Shown: piece by piece, positions 15,344 to 24,488 of the stretch
Layout: every line of letters starts with the position of its first letter
Position numbering within the stretch: the stretch's first letter is position 1
From: Ruminococcus sp.
Lineage (GTDB): Bacteria; Bacillota; Clostridia; Oscillospirales; Ruminococcaceae
Direction: 5' to 3'
DNA: 43,430 bases
Assembly (NCBI GenBank): GCA_029055625.1
Contig: JAIDCY010000057.1
Span: forward strand, 1-43,430
Notes under the pieces: model-generated
Told to the model about the DNA's origin: nothing
Databases searched by the model: none
Seen by the model: only the letters and a program-made list of their open reading frames with translations
Position numbers and translations under genes: made by a program

Positions 15344-17089
15344 TCACTTTAAAAGAAAATTACTGTTATCCGCATTACCGTCGCTTATATCCTGTAAGTT
15401 ATCGGCGGTATCGTCATACATGGGATTCTGATAATCCGTTATATACTCGACTATCGAGGAGTCGGAACTTGTCATAATTTTCTGATAGGGTCTGAAGTAG
15501 TTGTTAAGCATATTCAGAGTAGCCAGCTTATGCACGGAATAGATGTCGTAAATCTGACCGTCCGGAGCGTAATATTTCGCACCCTCACCCGGTACCATAT
15601 TTACCCGTACTTTTTCCATCGACAGCGTGGAAGCAAAATCTGCCAACATTCCTATATCTCCTAAACTCATATTAGTATAGATATATTCATTATCGTATAT
15701 CTGTTTAAGATAGCTGTATAACTGAAGTCTGCCCTCGTCGTTTACGATACTGAAAAGTTTTTCCATAGCGGCAGCCATAAAACGTCGCTGATTTTTCATG
15801 CGTCCTATATCGCCCTCCGCCAATGCCCACCGGAATCTCACAAACCATTCCGCCTGCTCACCACTCAGTACCGTATCTCCTGCCGGAATACGTTTATCCG
15901 CTTCGTACATTATTTCCTCGTCAAGTGAAATCGGTATACCACCTACAAGGTCTACCATATCTACAATATCGTGACAACCCGTAGTTATATACGCATCTAT
16001 CGGGATACCGAAATTTTCCTGTACCGCATTGACTACACGTTGAATAGGTGGGTTGACGTACTTTTCACCCATAGCGTAAATACTGTTGAATTTGCCGGTG
16101 GGACTGTTTGTATAATCCGGAAGACACGTATCACGTGGAATCTGTAGTATATTCAGTGCATTGTTTCCTATATCGAACTGGCACACCCATATTACATCTG
16201 TATTGAATTCTTCCTCATCGAATCCAAGAAACAGTACGCTATACTGACCCTCTACCAGTTGTGGTAAGTCGAGACCGTCGGAGAAATCGACATCAACTAT
16301 TTCATTATTTATCTGTAAATCCATAGTATTATGACGAAGTTCACCCTCAACCTGTACGAGTGGCTGGAAATTCTTCACAAAATTTATTATGGACGTATTC
16401 CCTTCGCTACCTTTTATAATCGGCATATTAAAAATCATGAAGCCTGTCAGTACGATACTTGCGGAAATCGAAACAACATTCACCGCAAAATCTCTGACGG
16501 AAATTTTTTTCTTTCGTTTGTTTTTATTTCTCTTACGTTTTTTCTTTACCTGCTCCGGAGCAGGATTATCTGATTTTTTACTTCTGACTTCCGGCTTTGA
16601 TTTGGTTTTTTTCTTTTTCTTTTCAGATTTAGTTTCCGGCAATTTTTTAATACCTCTTATATGTTTATCGGAATCGGTTTCGTTATCAGGATTATCAGCG
16701 GAATATCTGCCGTTGTAGGTATCGAAATAACTTCCCTCAACAGCATGACTTTCCGGCTTTTTACCGTCGGCGGAATATTTGCCGTTGTATACGTCTTTCG
16801 GCACAACTCCCTTTTCGTACTTCCCCTTATACGATTTAGGAGGGTTCGCATCAAACTGAACCTTGTTTTTCATTTCACTTAGTTCTTCTTCATTGTACTT
16901 ACTTTTATAATGTTCCTTCGTCAGTTCGGGTTCAAACTTTTCACGTTCCTTACTTTCAAGGGGTCTTACTTCATACCTGCCACCGGTGGAATTTGGTTTT
17001 TTCTGATTTTTTTTGTTTCTTCTTTTCTGATTATCGCCAATCTGTGAAATTTTTCTGATAGGTTCATTTTTAGTTAAATCCTCGTCCAT
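15344..17089 (-). CDS. LCP (LytR-CpsA-Psr) family protein with long basic N-terminal tail
   Basis: A 581-residue membrane protein. Residues 1-200 are cytoplasmic, low-complexity and Lys-rich (stretches such as EKKKKKTKSK and KKRKRNKNKRKKK), with four YxGKY-like motifs at 61, 87, 101 and 125 (the last two extended to YNGKYSADG and YNGRYSADN). A single membrane segment spans 202-224. The LCP domain begins at YSVLFLGFDEEEFN and includes IPRDTCLPD, GKFNSIYAMGEK, VDLVGGIPI and WFVRFRWALAEGDIGRMKNQR. Several conserved positions deviate: GFDEEE stands where G-x-D-x-R is usual, so ligand binding may differ. It lies in the nadD-yqeK-LCP-rsfS run. Confidence 0.88.
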   Translation of the reverse strand: MDEDLTKNEPIRKISQIGDNQKRRNKKNQKKPNSTGGRYEVRPLESKEREKFEPELTKEHYKSKYNEEELSEMKNKVQFDANPPKSYKGKYEKGVVPKDVYNGKYSADGKKPESHAVEGSYFDTYNGRYSADNPDNETDSDKHIRGIKKLPETKSEKKKKKTKSKPEVRSKKSDNPAPEQVKKKRKRNKNKRKKKISVRDFAVNVVSISASIVLTGFMIFNMPIIKGSEGNTSIINFVKNFQPLVQVEGELRHNTMDLQINNEIVDVDFSDGLDLPQLVEGQYSVLFLGFDEEEFNTDVIWVCQFDIGNNALNILQIPRDTCLPDYTNSPTGKFNSIYAMGEKYVNPPIQRVVNAVQENFGIPIDAYITTGCHDIVDMVDLVGGIPISLDEEIMYEADKRIPAGDTVLSGEQAEWFVRFRWALAEGDIGRMKNQRRFMAAAMEKLFSIVNDEGRLQLYSYLKQIYDNEYIYTNMSLGDIGMLADFASTLSMEKVRVNMVPGEGAKYYAPDGQIYDIYSVHKLATLNMLNNYFRPYQKIMTSSDSSIVEYITDYQNPMYDDTADNLQDISDGNADNSNFLLK

Positions 17090-17116
17090 CTCGCCGAAAC
17101 CCTCGCTTTATAAAGA

Positions 17117-17707
17117 TTATTTTTTATTTTTTTCCTTATGCTGTAATCTCTTGTAGAAATTGTAACCCTCTACCGTACATACCGGCAGATAACCACCCTT
17201 TTTTACTACGGATTTAAGGGAAAATTCAAAAGCCTCCAGCATTGCACCGTTGAGGTTGTTATATGCTATTTTACGCATTTTATCAACGTCTTTGTAATCT
17301 CTGTCCGCTGAAATGAGGTCACCAAGATAAACTATCTCTTCAAGTCTCGTCATTCCCGCACGTCCGACGGTATGGAAACGTATTGAATTAAGTATATCGA
17401 TGTCTTCAATGCCGAAGTGTATTTTTATAAAGTATGCACCGGCTATGGCGTGCCATAATGATTTTGTATCGAGTTCCTCACGGCTTACGGAAAAATGACT
17501 TTCTGTTACAAGTTTTTTCTGTTGTTCGTCAGGAATCTCCTTGCAGATGTCGTGAAGAAGTCCGGCAAAATATGACTTATCAGGGTCTTCACCGTATTTT
17601 ATCGCAAGTTTTTTACACTCTTCCGCAACGTTCAGGGAGTGCGTATAACGTTTCTGGGAAAGGTTCGCTTTGAGATATTTTTTCATTTCCGAAGTATCAT
17701 ATAGCAA
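17117..17707 (-). CDS. yqeK: YqeK family HD-domain bis(5'-nucleosyl)-tetraphosphatase
   Basis: A 196-residue HD-domain phosphohydrolase. KRYTHSLNVAEECKKLA carries the first metal His, GLLHDICKEIP the HD pair, and LWHAIAGAYFIK and SIRFHTVGR the remaining His residues. Members split Ap4A-type dinucleotides symmetrically. The start is taken as TTG 17707, because AGAGGTG lies 8 bases upstream; TTG 17725 immediately after the nadD stop has no room for a ribosome-binding site, and ATG 17686 is a third choice. It sits just after nadD, the usual neighbour. Confidence 0.88.
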   Translation of the reverse strand: MLYDTSEMKKYLKANLSQKRYTHSLNVAEECKKLAIKYGEDPDKSYFAGLLHDICKEIPDEQQKKLVTESHFSVSREELDTKSLWHAIAGAYFIKIHFGIEDIDILNSIRFHTVGRAGMTRLEEIVYLGDLISADRDYKDVDKMRKIAYNNLNGAMLEAFEFSLKSVVKKGGYLPVCTVEGYNFYKRLQHKEKNKK

Positions 17708-17725
17708 AATTTTTTCACCTCTCAA

Positions 17726-18328
17726 TTAATTATCGGCTGTGTACAAATTCTTTAATCTTATATATTGTACTACTTTTTCGTCAAGATAGCAAGAGAAATC
17801 AGAATTTTTTAATATTTTTTTTCTTATATCGGTTGAAGACACCACTTCCGGCGGTGCGGTACTGATAAAAATTTTATTTCCCGGTGAAAGTATACGGGCT
17901 TTCCGGCGGAGTGTGTCATTATCACCGATATTTCGTGATACTACACACAGATTTACATATGAAAGTATTTTATCAAAACAATACCATGTATCAAAAGTCA
18001 ATAACATATCGCTCCCGATAAGCAGAAACAAATCATCTTCCGGATACTTCCGGCGGAAATGTTCCACCGTATAGACAGAGTAGCTTATACGGTTCTGTTT
18101 TAATTCGTAGTCGCTGACGTGAAATCTGTCGTTATCTGAGCAGGCAAGCCGTAACATCTCAAGCCTGTCCGTACCTGATACGTATTCCGCACTTGACCTG
18201 TGCGGTGAAATTTTTGACGGTACAAAATATATTCTGTCAAGTCCGTAATCTTTCATGACAGTCTCTGCTAAATGCATATGACCGTTATGCACCGGATTGA
18301 AACTTCCGCCATATATACCGGTTTTCAT
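17726..18328 (-). CDS. nadD: Nicotinate-nucleotide adenylyltransferase
   Basis: A 200-residue nucleotidyltransferase that adenylates nicotinate mononucleotide in NAD synthesis. IYGGSFNPVHNGHMHLAE at the N terminus is the nucleotide-binding signature with the HxGH-type site, FVPSKISPHRS and LLIGSDMLLTFDTW are typical NadD stretches, and VVSSTDIRKKI is the ISSTxIR motif. Its ATG (18328) overlaps the end of yhbY by 4 bp, indicating coupled translation. Confidence 0.96.
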   Translation of the reverse strand: MKTGIYGGSFNPVHNGHMHLAETVMKDYGLDRIYFVPSKISPHRSSAEYVSGTDRLEMLRLACSDNDRFHVSDYELKQNRISYSVYTVEHFRRKYPEDDLFLLIGSDMLLTFDTWYCFDKILSYVNLCVVSRNIGDNDTLRRKARILSPGNKIFISTAPPEVVSSTDIRKKILKNSDFSCYLDEKVVQYIRLKNLYTADN

Positions 18329-18621
18329 TTCGGGATATTCTCTATTACTGGATTTTTCGGGTTACGTCTGAAAAGTACGAACTTTGAACCTATTACCTGT
18401 ACTACTTCCGAACCGGTAGCCTTTGCAATTTCTTCACTTGCTTCACGTGCGGTATATCCTGAATTTTCGAGAACACGCAGTTTTATGAGTTCACGTTTGC
18501 GGAGTGCTTCGCCTATATCCTTGCACATAGTCTCCGTGATACCACCCTTGCCAATCTGAAATATTGTATCGTATGTTGAGGCTATACCTCGTAGATATGA
18601 CCGTTGTTTACTTGTAAGCAT
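18325..18621 (-). CDS. yhbY: YhbY family RNA-binding protein (CRM domain)
   Basis: A 98-residue single CRM-domain protein. LTSKQRSYLRGIA opens the domain and QIGKGGITETMCKDI is the GxxG loop that contacts RNA; RELIKLRVLENS and the following strands complete it. YhbY binds pre-50S particles and is thought to act in ribosome assembly. It ends inside the nadD start and begins 6 bp after rdgB. Confidence 0.94.
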   Translation of the reverse strand: MLTSKQRSYLRGIASTYDTIFQIGKGGITETMCKDIGEALRKRELIKLRVLENSGYTAREASEEIAKATGSEVVQVIGSKFVLFRRNPKNPVIENIPK

Positions 18622-18627
18622 AAAAAA

Positions 18628-19209
18628 TCATTCACCTTTCTTTTTTTCAAGATATTCATAAAGTTTCCGCATCGCCACACCTCTGTGACTTATACTGTTT
18701 TTTTCGTCCGGTGACATCTCGGCGAGGGTCTTATTACCGTACCGGAAAACAGGGTCATAACCGAAACCGTCCGTACCACGCTGTTCGTGGGCGATAGTTC
18801 CGTAACATCTGCCTGACATTGATTCCGTACCGTCGCTATCGATATACACTATACAGCACTCAAAGTATGCCGTACGCTTACCGTCCGGAACATCCCGCAT
18901 TTCCGTAAGAATTTTGTCGCATTCCTGACCTTTCGGGGCATAACGTGCGGAGTGTACGGACGGTCTGCCACCGAGTGCGTCAACACATAGTCCGCTGTCA
19001 TCTGCGATTACCGGAACTTTTACGACGTTATATATTGCTTTTGCCTTTATTAATGCGTTTTCCCCGAAAGTCTGACCGTCTTCAACCGGTTCTATATTAA
19101 CGCCTGCTTCCTGTTGTGATATAACTTCTATTCCCAGTGGTGACAGTATTTCTCTTGCTTCACGCAACTTGTTTTTATTATTGGTAGCCATTACGAGTTT
19201 ATCAATCAT
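18628..19209 (-). CDS. rdgB: Non-canonical purine NTP pyrophosphatase (RdgB/HAM1)
   Basis: A 193-residue enzyme that hydrolyses ITP, XTP and dITP, keeping damaged purines out of nucleic acids. LVMATNNKNKLREAREIL is the N-terminal substrate-binding signature. FGENALIKAKA, IADDSGLCVDALGGRPSVHS and GFGYDPVFRY are the conserved substrate and Mg motifs, and ISHRGVAMRKL closes the family pattern. The start at 19209 lies 1 bp after the ftsY stop. An earlier ATG in frame would lie inside ftsY and give a non-family, Lys-rich extension, so it is rejected. Confidence 0.96.
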   Translation of the reverse strand: MIDKLVMATNNKNKLREAREILSPLGIEVISQQEAGVNIEPVEDGQTFGENALIKAKAIYNVVKVPVIADDSGLCVDALGGRPSVHSARYAPKGQECDKILTEMRDVPDGKRTAYFECCIVYIDSDGTESMSGRCYGTIAHEQRGTDGFGYDPVFRYGNKTLAEMSPDEKNSISHRGVAMRKLYEYLEKKKGE

Positions 19210-19210
19210 T

Positions 19211-20902
19211 TTAATCCTTCTTTCCGAAAAATTTTCCGAAAAATCCCTTTTTCTTTGATTTTTTAGATACAGATTCTTCTGTCTCCTCATCTTCGATTTC
19301 TTCCGGTTCTTCTTCCTGCTCCGGTACGTTGCGTTTAGCTTCTTCAAGTGCTTTCTTTTCACGGAAGAATTTGTTTATACGTTCTTTCCGACGTGCTTCT
19401 TCGTCAATAACCGGTTCTTGTACCTCTTCAACGATTTCTTCCGTTACCTCTTCTACAGGTTCTGCTATAGTTTCCGTTGTCTCTTCAACCATTTCTTCTA
19501 CCGTTTCCGGTACTTCTTCTTTTACTTCTACTACTTCTTCAGGAGCAGGTTCTTCAACCTGTTCTTCTTCAACCGGTTTTGTATCGTCGTAATTACTGAT
19601 AGCAAATTTACTGAAAAATCTTTGTTTTTTCAGTTTGATGTCTTCTGCGGTTTTTACGGTTTCTTTTACTTCCTCTTCTTCGATTTCCTCCGGTTCAGAT
19701 TCTTCAACTGTTTCTTCCTCTGTTTTCTCTTCTATTTCTTCGGGTTCAGATTCTTCTTCAACAGTTTCTTCTTCAACTATTTCTTCTTCTGCAGATTGTT
19801 CAACAGGTTCTTCCTCTGCATTCTTATCACTGAAAAGTTTGCCGAAAAATCCTTGTTTTTTCTGTTGTATTTCTTCCGGTTCTTCAGTTTCCTCGATTTC
19901 TGACGTCTCTTCTTCCGCTGTCTCTTCAACAGTTTCTTCAACAACCTCTTCTTCTTCTTCTTTTTCTTCCGTTCCGGATTCTTCGATAATATCCGTACTG
20001 CTGAACAGTGCGGTGACAAATGCCCGACTGTTAAACGGTTGTAAATCGTCTATTTTTTCGCCTATACCTATAAGTTTTACCGGTATGCCGAGTTCGTTTT
20101 TTATAGATATTACTATGCCACCTTTAGCCGTACCGTCAAGTTTAGTAAGTACGATACCGGTAATTTTAGCGGTCTGATTGAAAAGTTTCGCCTGATTGAC
20201 GGCGTTCTGACCGGTTGTGGCATCGAGGACCAGCAGAACCTCACGGGAACTTTCGGGAGCTTTTTTGTCTATAATACGGTTGATTTTGGCGAGTTCCTCC
20301 ATAAGATTCTTCTTATTATGCAATCTTCCGGCGGTATCGATAATTACAATATCACATTTTCTTGCCTGTGCGGCGTCGAGTGCGTCATATACAACTGCCC
20401 CCGGGTCTGAACCTTCTGTGTGTTTTACTATCTCAACTCCTGCCCTGTCCGTCCAGACGTTTAACTGGTCTATAGCTGCCGCACGGAAAGTATCCGCTGC
20501 CGCAACGAGTACTTTTTTACCCTCAGCCTTGAACTGTCTGCACATCTTGCCGATAGTGGTCGTCTTACCTGCTCCGTTTACTCCTATTACCATTATCACC
20601 GCCGGTGATACAGATAAATCAAGACCGGTGTCGTCGCCCATTATCTCGCCGATTATTTCCTGAATCAGTTCCATAATCATTTTAGGGTCTGTGATGCCCC
20701 GTTCCTTAATCTTCTTCCGTAGCCGGTCACAGATTTCCTCGGATGTTTCAACTCCTATGTCACTCATAATCATTGTTTCTTCCAGCTCGTCAAATAAGTC
20801 CTCATCTATGACGGTAAAAGAATTAAGTATTTTCTGAAGTCTGCCAAGAAAAAAATCCTTTGTTTTCCTGAGACCTTCTGCTATTTTCTGAATTATTCCC
20901 AT
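19211..20902 (-). CDS. ftsY: Signal recognition particle receptor FtsY with C-terminal acidic extension
   Basis: A 563-residue SRP receptor GTPase. Residues 1-~300 are a complete NG domain: GVNGAGKTT (107-115) is G1, DTAGR (189-193) is G3, TKLDG (253-257) is G4, and GIGEKIDDLQPF is the FtsY C-terminal signature. The typical protein ends about here. This one continues for ~260 residues that are mostly Glu, Val and Thr, with four basic/aromatic motifs: KKQGFFGKLF (348-357), KKQRFFSKFA (425-434), INKFFREKKA (509-518) and KKKGFFGKFFGKK (550-562). In E. coli the acidic A domain and its first membrane-binding motif (KKRGFF type) are N-terminal. It lies between smc and rdgB, the standard order, with 25 bp after smc. 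Confidence 0.95.
   Translation of the reverse strand: MGIIQKIAEGLRKTKDFFLGRLQKILNSFTVIDEDLFDELEETMIMSDIGVETSEEICDRLRKKIKERGITDPKMIMELIQEIIGEIMGDDTGLDLSVSPAVIMVIGVNGAGKTTTIGKMCRQFKAEGKKVLVAAADTFRAAAIDQLNVWTDRAGVEIVKHTEGSDPGAVVYDALDAAQARKCDIVIIDTAGRLHNKKNLMEELAKINRIIDKKAPESSREVLLVLDATTGQNAVNQAKLFNQTAKITGIVLTKLDGTAKGGIVISIKNELGIPVKLIGIGEKIDDLQPFNSRAFVTALFSSTDIIEESGTEEKEEEEEVVEETVEETAEEETSEIEETEEPEEIQQKKQGFFGKLFSDKNAEEEPVEQSAEEEIVEEETVEEESEPEEIEEKTEEETVEESEPEEIEEEEVKETVKTAEDIKLKKQRFFSKFAISNYDDTKPVEEEQVEEPAPEEVVEVKEEVPETVEEMVEETTETIAEPVEEVTEEIVEEVQEPVIDEEARRKERINKFFREKKALEEAKRNVPEQEEEPEEIEDEETEESVSKKSKKKGFFGKFFGKKD
19214..19990 (-). repeat. Glu-rich low-complexity coding region with four basic GFF-type motifs
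   Basis: Residues 305-563 of FtsY are an extended Glu-rich region with recurring SEPEEIEE, EEETVEE and similar blocks, broken by the four Lys/Phe motifs. The DNA is strongly purine-biased on the coding strand, so slippage and in-frame length change are possible. Confidence 0.85.
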
Positions 20903-20927
20903 TTTATTCCTCCGATACTATATAATA

Positions 20928-23900
20928 TCATTGTATGTCAGCCGTATCCTCCTGAAAGTCAACCTGTTCCATTTTCAGCAGTTTTGAAATGCCGTCTTCC
21001 TGCATAGTTACGCCATAAAGTACATCAGCTTCTTCCATAGCACTGCGTCGGTGTGTGACCAGTACAAACTGCGTGGTATCCGTAAATTTCCGCAGATACT
21101 GGGCGTATTTCCGGACGTTTACTTCATCAAGTGCTGCGTCTATCTCGTCGAGTATGCAGAACGGAGCAGGACGTAATTTCAGAATCGCAAAATATATCGC
21201 AACTGCAACGAAAGACTGTTCACCTCCTGAAAGTGAAATCAGATTTTTTATTACTTTCCCAGGGGGAGCAACTTTTATTTCTATACCTGATGTCAGAACG
21301 TCTTCAGAGTCAGTAAGTACGAGTTCCGCCTTGCCACCGCCGAAAAGTTCTGAAAATATTTCCTGAAAATTCTTGTTTATTATATTGAAACTTTCAAGAA
21401 AAATACGCTTCATTTCCACCGTCAGACCGGATATTATTTTTTCAAGTTCCGCTTTTGATTTCTGAATATCCTTTATCTGTCCCGACATAAATTCATAACG
21501 TTCTTTTACTTCCCTGTATTCCTCTATGGCATCCGTATTTACCCCACCTAATGATTTTATTTCCGTATTTATTCCGGAAAGTTTTTTCTGTGCGGAACTG
21601 AGATTATCTATTTTTACCGCCGTTCCGACAGCCTCGGAGTATGTAAGTTCGTATACGTCAAGGAGTTGTTTTAAAATTTTATCATAATCACGTTTAAGAT
21701 TTTCCCGACGTTCTGAAAGACGGGTTATTTCAGCGGAAGATTTTTCTTTCTGTGAGTTTATAATTTTAAGATTCTGTTGTATCTCGTTGACAAGCCTGTT
21801 ATGATGGGTATGCTGTTCCTGATATTCTTCAATAAGCCGGATATATTCCGCTGTGTTATCCTGAAAATTTTCCAGTTGCTGACGTATTTTTTCTATATCG
21901 TGATTTTTTACGGAAACTGATTTTTCAAGTATTTTAATATTTTCGTTCATACCGGCAATTTCTTTGTCAATGGATTTTATATTTTCGCCGGTCATGGAGA
22001 CGTCACGGGTTTTTGCCTGAATATCTTTGACAATTGCGGTATGTTTTATTTTCATTTCTGAAATTTTTACGGAAATTTCATTGATAATGCGATTAAGTTT
22101 TTCCGTCACGGATTTTTCTTCTTCAAGATTTTTTTCAGCAATCAATATTTTTTCCGAAATTTCCGCAAGTTCTTGTGTGGATTTTTTATTTTCCTCTTGT
22201 GCATCGGATAATTTTTTTTCCGATTCTTTAATAAGACTTATATTTTCAGTATTCTGCATTTCAAGCTGATTCAGAAGCGATTCAAGACCTGAAATTTCCG
22301 TATTTATCCGGATTTCTTTATTTTTATAATCTGTTATTTCCGATTTCAGGGATTCGATTATACCTGAAATTTTCTGATTTTCCGGATTTATTTTTTCCGT
22401 CATTTCAAGAAGTTCTGCGTATTCACCGGAAAGTTTTTCAATATTTTTTTCAAGTAAATTTATTTCATTACGACGTGTTATTATACCGCTTGTTTTCTGT
22501 ACAGAACCACCGGTAAACGACCCACCGGAATTTATAATCTGACCGTCAAGTGTTACTATCCGGAAACGATATTTATAAATTTTCGCTATCTCCGTAGCCG
22601 TTGTGATGTCCTCCGCTATTACCGTACGTCCGGTAAGTGATGATACAATATTCTGGAACTCCGGCTTACATTCTATCAGATTATCCGCAACAGCTACAAA
22701 TCCCCCGCATTTTTCCAGACCTCTTTCATTTAATGAACGTCCGTATATTGAAGTAACCGGTAAAAATGTAGCACGTCCGGATTTATTTTTTTTAAGAAAT
22801 TCCATACATTTTTTAGCGGTTTCCTCGTTATCGACAATTATATTCTGCATCGCAATACCTAAAGCTGTCTCTATTGCGACAGCGTATTTCTGCGGAACTC
22901 CGATATTTCCGGCAACAGTCCCGTATACTCCGGATATATTCTGCCGGAGTACCGATTTGACACTTCCGGTAAAACCTTCCATATTACTTTCCATTTCCGT
23001 TAAAATTCTGTGTTTCTGCTGGATTTCTCTTAAATTGTATTCTGTTTCCTTAAGCTGTCCGGATATGTTCTGAAACCTGTTTTTACCTGTAATATACAGC
23101 CTTTCGTACTCTGAAATTTTAATTTCAAGTTCAGAAATTTTATTCCGTATTTTACCGAGTTCTGAAAATAATTTCTCTTTCCTTTCTGAATATTCCGTTA
23201 TTTTTTCCGCAATATTCAGACTGTTTTCATTAAGTGCCGTGATATGTTCTGTTTCTTCCGATATTATTCTTCCGGTATTTTCTGCGGAAAATTTTTTCTC
23301 ACTCTGTTTTATGTACATACTTTTCAGTACGTCACCGGCATTTCCGGAATGTTCATTGAAAGCGGAAATTTCCCGTTCAGTTTTCCGTAAAATTTCTTCA
23401 TTGACAGCAATTTCTTTTTCAAGATTTATTTTTTCATTTCCGAGAGTCTCTATAGAATCCGTCATGTAATTTCTGTCCGTAATCAGCGATTTTTTTATAT
23501 CCTGACGTTCTTCAATATTTTTTAACGCTTCAGATATTGCCGTTTCCGAGTGTTCTATATCGTTTTCGAGTACCGCTATTTTCGATTTTATTTCTGAAGA
23601 AGTTTTTTCTTCGTCAATCATTTTCTGACGTATTTCATCTGATTTTGCCGTACATATCTGTATCTGACGGAAGCAGTCATTTAAAAGCTGTTCCTGCTCC
23701 TGAATATCGTTCTGTATGTTCTGATATTCCGTTTTTCCGGAAAGTATTTTTTCTTCCGTTTTATCAATTTTCTGTGTAAGTTCATCAAGATTGCAGACCC
23801 ATACAGAAATTTCAAGAATTTTTTTCTCTCCGGAAAGTCTGATAAATTTTTCCGCTTTTTCCGATTGTATCCGGAGAGGTTCGATACGGCTTTTAAGTTC

Positions 23901-24488
23901 GGATAAAATATCGGCAAGTCTTACAATATTTTCCTGTGCGTGCGAAAGTTTTTTTTCCGCCTCATTTTTTTTATGCCGGAACTTTGAAATTCCGGCGGCT
24001 TCCTCGAAAATATCCCGACGGTCATTACTTTTCGCCCCGACTATTTCCGCAATACGTCCCTGACCTATGATTGAATAGCCGTCTCTGCCCATTCCGGTAT
24101 CCATAAAAAGTTCGTTTATATCTTTCAGACGTACAGGTTTTGCGTTAATCATATACTCGCTGTCACCGTTGCGGTATAGCTTACGTGTTATCGCTACTTC
24201 ATCACCCATACCGTCAAGTTTACCGTCGGAATTGTCTATATTCAGGGTAACGATTGCAAAACCCATAGGTTTACGTGTGACAGTACCGGAAAAAATAACA
24301 TCTTCCATTTTATTACCTCTCAGGGTCTTTGTCGACTGCTCCCCAAGTACCCACCTTACAGCATCGCCGATATTACTTTTTCCGCTACCGTTCGGACCTA
24401 CTACCGCAGTCAGCCCTTTGTCGAAAGTGAGATTTATTTTATCCGGAAAAGATTTGAAACCTTGTATATCAAGTGATTTAAGATACAA
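20928..24488 (-). CDS. smc: Chromosome segregation protein SMC
   Basis: An 1186-residue condensin subunit of usual bacterial length. Walker A is VVGPNGSGKSN (residues 29-39), an N-terminal Q-loop region follows, two long coiled coils flank a hinge (about 500-660, with GFTGSVKSVL and ALGIAMQNIIVD), and the C-terminal head has the ABC signature ISLSGGEQSF and Walker B FCILDEIDAALDE. SMC works with ScpA and ScpB to fold and separate chromosomes; those genes are not in the window. It starts directly after the stop of the radical SAM gene and ends 25 bp before ftsY. Confidence 0.97.
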   Translation of the reverse strand: MYLKSLDIQGFKSFPDKINLTFDKGLTAVVGPNGSGKSNIGDAVRWVLGEQSTKTLRGNKMEDVIFSGTVTRKPMGFAIVTLNIDNSDGKLDGMGDEVAITRKLYRNGDSEYMINAKPVRLKDINELFMDTGMGRDGYSIIGQGRIAEIVGAKSNDRRDIFEEAAGISKFRHKKNEAEKKLSHAQENIVRLADILSELKSRIEPLRIQSEKAEKFIRLSGEKKILEISVWVCNLDELTQKIDKTEEKILSGKTEYQNIQNDIQEQEQLLNDCFRQIQICTAKSDEIRQKMIDEEKTSSEIKSKIAVLENDIEHSETAISEALKNIEERQDIKKSLITDRNYMTDSIETLGNEKINLEKEIAVNEEILRKTEREISAFNEHSGNAGDVLKSMYIKQSEKKFSAENTGRIISEETEHITALNENSLNIAEKITEYSERKEKLFSELGKIRNKISELEIKISEYERLYITGKNRFQNISGQLKETEYNLREIQQKHRILTEMESNMEGFTGSVKSVLRQNISGVYGTVAGNIGVPQKYAVAIETALGIAMQNIIVDNEETAKKCMEFLKKNKSGRATFLPVTSIYGRSLNERGLEKCGGFVAVADNLIECKPEFQNIVSSLTGRTVIAEDITTATEIAKIYKYRFRIVTLDGQIINSGGSFTGGSVQKTSGIITRRNEINLLEKNIEKLSGEYAELLEMTEKINPENQKISGIIESLKSEITDYKNKEIRINTEISGLESLLNQLEMQNTENISLIKESEKKLSDAQEENKKSTQELAEISEKILIAEKNLEEEKSVTEKLNRIINEISVKISEMKIKHTAIVKDIQAKTRDVSMTGENIKSIDKEIAGMNENIKILEKSVSVKNHDIEKIRQQLENFQDNTAEYIRLIEEYQEQHTHHNRLVNEIQQNLKIINSQKEKSSAEITRLSERRENLKRDYDKILKQLLDVYELTYSEAVGTAVKIDNLSSAQKKLSGINTEIKSLGGVNTDAIEEYREVKERYEFMSGQIKDIQKSKAELEKIISGLTVEMKRIFLESFNIINKNFQEIFSELFGGGKAELVLTDSEDVLTSGIEIKVAPPGKVIKNLISLSGGEQSFVAVAIYFAILKLRPAPFCILDEIDAALDEVNVRKYAQYLRKFTDTTQFVLVTHRRSAMEEADVLYGVTMQEDGISKLLKMEQVDFQEDTADIQ

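Noticed and set aside
19210-19362. Longer rdgB beginning at 19362
   Set aside because: The extra 51 residues lie within ftsY, are Lys/Arg-rich and do not fit the family; ATG 19209 gives the standard N terminus.
19418-20177. Ser- and Phe-rich open frames opposite ftsY
   Set aside because: They are shadows of the Glu-rich purine-biased coding region on the other strand.
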